Positions 6,244 to 8,769 of a stretch of DNA of 8,769 nt are shown here, piece by piece (position 1 is the first letter of the stretch; every line of letters begins with the position of its first letter). Where the stretch lies: positions 1 through 8,769 of the forward strand of contig JAAXIR010000002.1 in assembly GCA_012270265.1 (NCBI GenBank). Direction: 5' to 3'. Position numbers and translations under genes: made by a program. The notes below the pieces were generated by a model that searched no databases, was not told the origin of the DNA, and saw only the letters and a list, made by a program, of their open reading frames with translations. Origin of the DNA: Candidatus Poseidoniales archaeon (GTDB lineage: Archaea > Thermoplasmatota > Poseidoniia > Poseidoniales > Poseidoniaceae).

Positions 6244-7232
6244 TTCTTCACCTCATGTTGGAGTGTTAGTTGTGCAATGAATGCAGATTCTGCTCGAATG
6301 CGATCAACGTTTCCTGTCCATCCCGCAGCTCCATCATGGCCACCACCGTCGCCACCGTGTTGTTCTGCTATCGCCTGCATGATGGCTCCAAGGTGAACAC
6401 CACGTAGTGTAGCCTTACGTGTTGCTCGTGCTGTCAATCGGGTCTCGCCCTCTCGATGGCGTGAAACGAGAGATACATCGCAGCCAGATCCAAGAAGCAT
6501 GGAGGCAAGTCGTCCTTCGAGCGTTCCTGCATAGGTCGTAACGAGGCTCCAGTCGCCCGCATCGTGATGCTTTGCGCGCCCAAGTCCACGAAGCAGGCTC
6601 CCTCGTTCCGAAGGAGATGTGTCTTCCCGTTCAATGTATTCACAAAACTCAGCATAGTCGATGTCGCTGCCTTCGAGAAGTCTTGTTGTCACATCGAACG
6701 AGGTGGTGTTAGCGTGTTTGAATCGTCCTGTATCAGTGATCATTCCAGCAAGCAACATTTTGCGAACGGGAGATGTAAGGGCATCCATGGCATGTTCAAA
6801 CATGTAGGATGCAACCATTTCTGTGGTTGCACGAACATCCCATTGCATCATATGGTCGCCCTCGTTTAACGTCCAACCGTTTGTAGCATGATGGTCAAGA
6901 ATCAAACGTGGCACATCAGGTAAGTCGATACCAACTTGATCAGGCGCAGCAGCATCAACGATGATGATGCCACCAAGATTTGCTGGAAAAGCAGTGCCCT
7001 TCGCAGTCACCTTACGGAATGGAGCCTTCATATCTTCAACAAGGCGTTTTGCAATGCGTCCCAAGTGCAAACCACAAGCGAGGAGTGAGGGATGAATCGA
7101 AGCGAGAGCAATGGCAGATCCAATGGTATCCATATCTCCGTTTTGACCAGAGATGACTGGAACTGCTCCGCGTTCAATGGCAGCATCGAGCCATTGCTTC
7201 ATTGCAGCGATGTCGTCATGTTGTGAGGTCAA
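6240..7232 (-). CDS. DHH/DHHA1-family phosphoesterase (NrnA/PpaC-like)
   Basis: DHH phosphoesterases are metal-dependent enzymes acting on short oligonucleotides, pAp, cyclic dinucleotides or polyphosphate. Of this 330-residue protein, the DHH half shows motif I region SGQNGDMDTIGSA (28-40), motif II IIVDAAAPD (90-98, D93), motif III LILDHHATN (110-118) and motif IV GMITDTGRF (163-171, D167). The DHHA1 half ends with GGDGGGHDGAAG (293-304), the substrate-binding glycine-rich motif. The family normally has His four residues before the first Asp of motif I (HxxxDxD); here it is Gly29. The start is TTG at 7232, inside a TTGA overlap with the prefoldin stop and preceded by GGGAG; the next ATG (7202) has no Shine-Dalgarno. 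A DHH gene next to prefoldin beta is a recurrent archaeal arrangement. Family call firm, substrate unknown. Confidence 0.92.
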   Translation of the reverse strand: MTSQHDDIAAMKQWLDAAIERGAVPVISGQNGDMDTIGSAIALASIHPSLLACGLHLGRIAKRLVEDMKAPFRKVTAKGTAFPANLGGIIIVDAAAPDQVGIDLPDVPRLILDHHATNGWTLNEGDHMMQWDVRATTEMVASYMFEHAMDALTSPVRKMLLAGMITDTGRFKHANTTSFDVTTRLLEGSDIDYAEFCEYIEREDTSPSERGSLLRGLGRAKHHDAGDWSLVTTYAGTLEGRLASMLLGSGCDVSLVSRHREGETRLTARATRKATLRGVHLGAIMQAIAEQHGGDGGGHDGAAGWTGNVDRIRAESAFIAQLTLQHEVKK

Positions 7233-7543
7233 GCTTCTCCCTCAAGTGATTTCTTGAGTTCTTCATAGGCAGCGACAAGTTTTGCTTCATGCTCGGAGAG
7301 TCGCTCAGCATGCTCGGAGAGTGTAGAATGTGTCGTTTTGAGTTCATCAACTAACTCTGCTTTATTGTCAACTTCAACCAACACACCACCGAGTTGTCGA
7401 TGGAGGGCCATTCCTTCAGGGTGCTTCTCAACTGCTGCAATGGTTGTTTCCAATTCTTGCAATTGTGCCCGAACGGTAGCCACTTGATGACGTGCATTTT
7501 GAACTTCGGAGACAACGACTTGCAATTGCTCAACAGTGCTCAT
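7229..7543 (-). CDS. pfdB: Prefoldin subunit beta
   Basis: Prefoldin is a jellyfish-shaped chaperone (two alpha and four beta subunits in archaea) that captures unfolded proteins and passes them to the thermosome. The 104-residue product has an N-terminal coiled coil (about 3-40), the conserved beta-hairpin segment HRQLGGVLVEVDNKAEL (48-64) and a C-terminal coiled coil (about 64-100). It is slightly shorter than typical archaeal beta subunits, which run about 115-125. Two consecutive heptads are nearly identical, LSEHAER (75-81) and LSEHEAK (82-88). At DNA level they are a 14-bp direct repeat. ATG at 7543 overlaps the pcc1 stop as ATGA, with GAAGG 4 nt upstream; its own stop overlaps the DHH start. 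Identification rests mainly on the hairpin motif plus context. Confidence 0.93.
   Translation of the reverse strand: MSTVEQLQVVVSEVQNARHQVATVRAQLQELETTIAAVEKHPEGMALHRQLGGVLVEVDNKAELVDELKTTHSTLSEHAERLSEHEAKLVAAYEELKKSLEGEA
7288..7322. repeat. 14-bp direct repeat with 21-bp period inside pfdB
   Basis: CATGCTCGGAGAGT occurs at 7288-7301 and again at 7309-7322. The 21-bp period equals one coiled-coil heptad, and the two copies encode LSEHAER and LSEHEAK in prefoldin beta. This looks like an in-frame duplication of one heptad. Confidence 0.8.
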
Positions 7544-7812
7544 GCATCCTTCGAATCGTCCTTGGTTGATGAACCTGCGGTTTCAATCGCCTGTAGAATT
7601 TCATCAGCAGCAATCAATCCACGAATTCGTGTGTTCCACATTGCACGGAGATCTTTGGCGTTGGCTTCACTCAAACGGAATGAAAAGGTGTTCTTGTCAT
7701 GTTCCTGGCTTTCCGTTTCTGAGACGAGCGAATCTTGCATAGCCCGAATATCCTTAGCGTTCGCTCGTTTAATCGTACAAACAAGCGAGAACGGCGTTTC
7801 CGCCAATGCCAT
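7540..7812 (-). CDS. pcc1: KEOPS complex subunit Pcc1
   Basis: Pcc1 is the small dimerising subunit of KEOPS, which with Kae1, Bud32 and Cgi121 installs threonylcarbamoyl on adenosine 37 of ANN-decoding tRNAs. The 90-residue product fits the family length. The diagnostic part is the C-terminal strand plus helix TFSFRLSEANAKDLRAM then WNTRIRGLIAADEIL (about 42-73), matching the Pcc1 pattern of A-DL--LRA--NS--R. An unusual trait is that ANAKD-(I/L)-RAM appears twice, in helix 1 (17-25) and helix 2 (50-58), giving a visible internal repeat. The ATG at 7812 overlaps the rpl37ae stop by one base (TGATG) and has AGGAG just upstream; GTG at 7815 is an in-frame alternative adding one residue. Position between L37Ae and prefoldin beta supports the call. 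The main alternative is an unrelated small two-repeat protein. Confidence 0.8.
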   Translation of the reverse strand: MALAETPFSLVCTIKRANAKDIRAMQDSLVSETESQEHDKNTFSFRLSEANAKDLRAMWNTRIRGLIAADEILQAIETAGSSTKDDSKDA

Positions 7813-8168
7813 CACTCCTCTTCAGAGGTCTCTTCTGCAGCCTTGCGCTCAAAGTCGAGAGCAGCTTGCTGAGCAATGAAGGCCATATCGGCCGTTGTTG
7901 CACCTTCAACGGATCGTCGAAGAATACGAGAGTTTGCATCGCTTGCACGGGTGAATGGTTCCCATGCACCGCCTGCGAAGGTGTGGCCACACTTACCGCA
8001 GGACCAGATGCCGACGGATTGACGGGTAACCTTGCGGTAATGACAAACAGGGCATGTGTACTTGGCGTTTTTCTTGGCCAGAGCACTTCCTGCGTTACGT
8101 CGTACGCTTACACCATATCGTGCACCAAATCGTGCTGTTGCCTTTGCTTTCTGGGTTCGCTTTGCCAA
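7812..8168 (-). CDS. rpl37ae: 50S ribosomal protein L37Ae (eL43)
   Basis: L37Ae is a zinc-ribbon protein of the large ribosomal subunit found in archaea and eukaryotes. Residues 1-35 are the basic rRNA-binding part, with RFGARYGVSVRRN (13-25). The zinc ribbon has CPVC (C39, C42) and CGKC (C57, C60), followed by the family signature GHTFAGGAWEP (61-71). The product is 118 residues, longer than the usual 70-95 of archaeal homologues, because of a C-terminal extension (from about 72) ending in the acidic tail EETSEEE. The start must be TTG at 8168: the preceding in-frame codon is the rrp42 stop, and no ATG occurs before the zinc ribbon. A near-perfect GGAGGGG (8175-8181) lies 6 nt upstream and probably offsets the weak start codon. 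Confidence 0.96.
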   Translation of the reverse strand: MAKRTQKAKATARFGARYGVSVRRNAGSALAKKNAKYTCPVCHYRKVTRQSVGIWSCGKCGHTFAGGAWEPFTRASDANSRILRRSVEGATTADMAFIAQQAALDFERKAAEETSEEE

Positions 8169-8769
8169 TCAGTTCCCCTCCTTTTCTGCCACCATTTCTC
8201 TCAGTTCACTGCACTTTTGTTCGGCGACCGCTAGAATCTCGGCAAATTCGTCCGGAGTGAAGACTCCTTTTAGCCCCTTCTGTAACGAGTGGAGGTGGCC
8301 TTCGTCTCCAAGAGTGATGTGAATGCGCTCGTCTCCACCGAGTTCTTCCTCTTCACTCGGGTCGTAAACGAAGCGTCCACCTGCACGCTTGAACGATGCC
8401 ATGATTGGTGTTCCGTTGACCTTCAAGGTGTGGTCTTCACCAACATCGAAACGTTCGGCTGGTACAACAGCTGTTCGTAGGGCAGCAATGGCTGCAAGGC
8501 CAGCTGCATCGAAGATGTTGCCTCCATCGGAGAGAACGTGGATGTCGATCATGACGCCCCAAACCTTCTCGCCTGGAACGATGCACAACTCATCCATGTC
8601 GATGCATCCGGATTCACGGATTCCACGATCGACAACTCGACCGAGTTCGATGGATTCTGGTGAGGGTGGACCTGGCTCATACTTGCGGTGAGCAACTGGT
8701 CGGAGTTCAGCACCGCACATAAGGGAACCTTGTGTTGGTCGATCTGGCCATGGGGTTCGGATTTCAAAT
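8169..8769 (-). CDS. rrp42: Exosome complex subunit Rrp42, C-terminal part; 5' end beyond window
   Basis: Rrp42 is the non-catalytic RNase PH-like subunit that alternates with catalytic Rrp41 in the hexameric ring of the archaeal exosome, which degrades and tails RNA 3' ends. About 199 residues are visible. The reading frame is open to the right edge, reading FEIRTPWPDRPTQGSL before MCGAELRPVA. Family landmarks are YEPGPPSPESIELGRVVDRG, IRESGCIDMDELCIVPGEKV, WGVMIDIHVLSDGGN and FDAAGLAAIAALRTAVVP. The Met at 8720 is internal and not the true start. Archaeal Rrp42 is about 260 residues, so roughly 60 N-terminal residues lie outside; rrp41 is the expected upstream neighbour but cannot be seen. 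The stop (8169-8171) directly abuts the TTG start of rpl37ae, with that gene's Shine-Dalgarno inside the rrp42 3' end. Confidence 0.95.
   Translation of the reverse strand, partial: FEIRTPWPDRPTQGSLMCGAELRPVAHRKYEPGPPSPESIELGRVVDRGIRESGCIDMDELCIVPGEKVWGVMIDIHVLSDGGNIFDAAGLAAIAALRTAVVPAERFDVGEDHTLKVNGTPIMASFKRAGGRFVYDPSEEEELGGDERIHITLGDEGHLHSLQKGLKGVFTPDEFAEILAVAEQKCSELREMVAEKEGN

Noticed and set aside
7394..8234. Plus-strand open frames of 161 and 142 codons
   Set aside because: They are antisense to prefoldin beta, pcc1 and rpl37ae; apparent cysteine-rich patterns come from reverse reading of conserved codons.
1..8769. Defence system, mobile element, CRISPR array or phage genes
   Set aside because: No repeats-and-spacers, transposase, integrase, nuclease-effector pairing or attachment site was seen; every gene fits a chromosomal housekeeping or orphan context.

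Overview
The window is a piece of an archaeal chromosome, most likely from the Thermoplasmatota and plausibly a marine group II/III (Poseidoniales-like) lineage. The domain call is firm: archaeal-type S12, S7, EF-2, L37Ae, exosome Rrp42, prefoldin beta and the KEOPS subunit Pcc1 are all present. The phylum call is an inference, resting mainly on the EF-2 N-terminus (MGRKEDNIKKA and DFDEQE...RGITIN), which resembles Thermoplasma-type EF-2. Nothing suggests recent transfer: coding density is very high, and there are no insertion sequences, tRNAs, rRNAs or CRISPR arrays.

Layout. (1) Positions 1-2104, minus strand: a translation operon read rps12 -> rps7 -> EF-2, with EF-2 running off the left edge. 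It starts from a short intergenic region (2105-2231) that holds a TATA box inside a perfect 8-bp inverted repeat. (2) Positions 2232-5208, plus strand: a tight four-gene unit encoding a small two-helix membrane protein, a UbiD-family decarboxylase of the archaeal type (candidate anhydromevalonate phosphate decarboxylase), an alpha-helical TPR-like protein and a Nudix hydrolase. (3) Positions 5194-8769, minus strand: a compact operon read rrp42 (entering from the right edge) -> rpl37ae -> pcc1 -> prefoldin beta -> DHH-family phosphoesterase -> TPR-like protein. Every junction in it is either abutting or overlapping by 1-4 nt. Units 2 and 3 converge and overlap by 15 bp.

How the genes work together. 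Unit 1 makes two small-subunit decoding-centre and head proteins and the translocase. Unit 3 joins RNA turnover (exosome), a ribosomal protein, tRNA t6A modification (KEOPS), co-translational folding (prefoldin) and a nucleotidase-like DHH enzyme. This is a housekeeping neighbourhood seen widely in archaea, here ending in an unrecognised TPR-like gene that is translationally coupled to the rest. Unit 2 is less conventional. The UbiD enzyme may serve archaeal isoprenoid synthesis, but its three partners have no assigned job.

I see no clearly new multi-gene system. The points most worth checking are the palindrome around the rps12 promoter, changed active-site residues in the UbiD protein (Glu to Trp) and in the DHH protein (motif I His lost), the internal duplication in Pcc1, and the two orphan TPR-like proteins.
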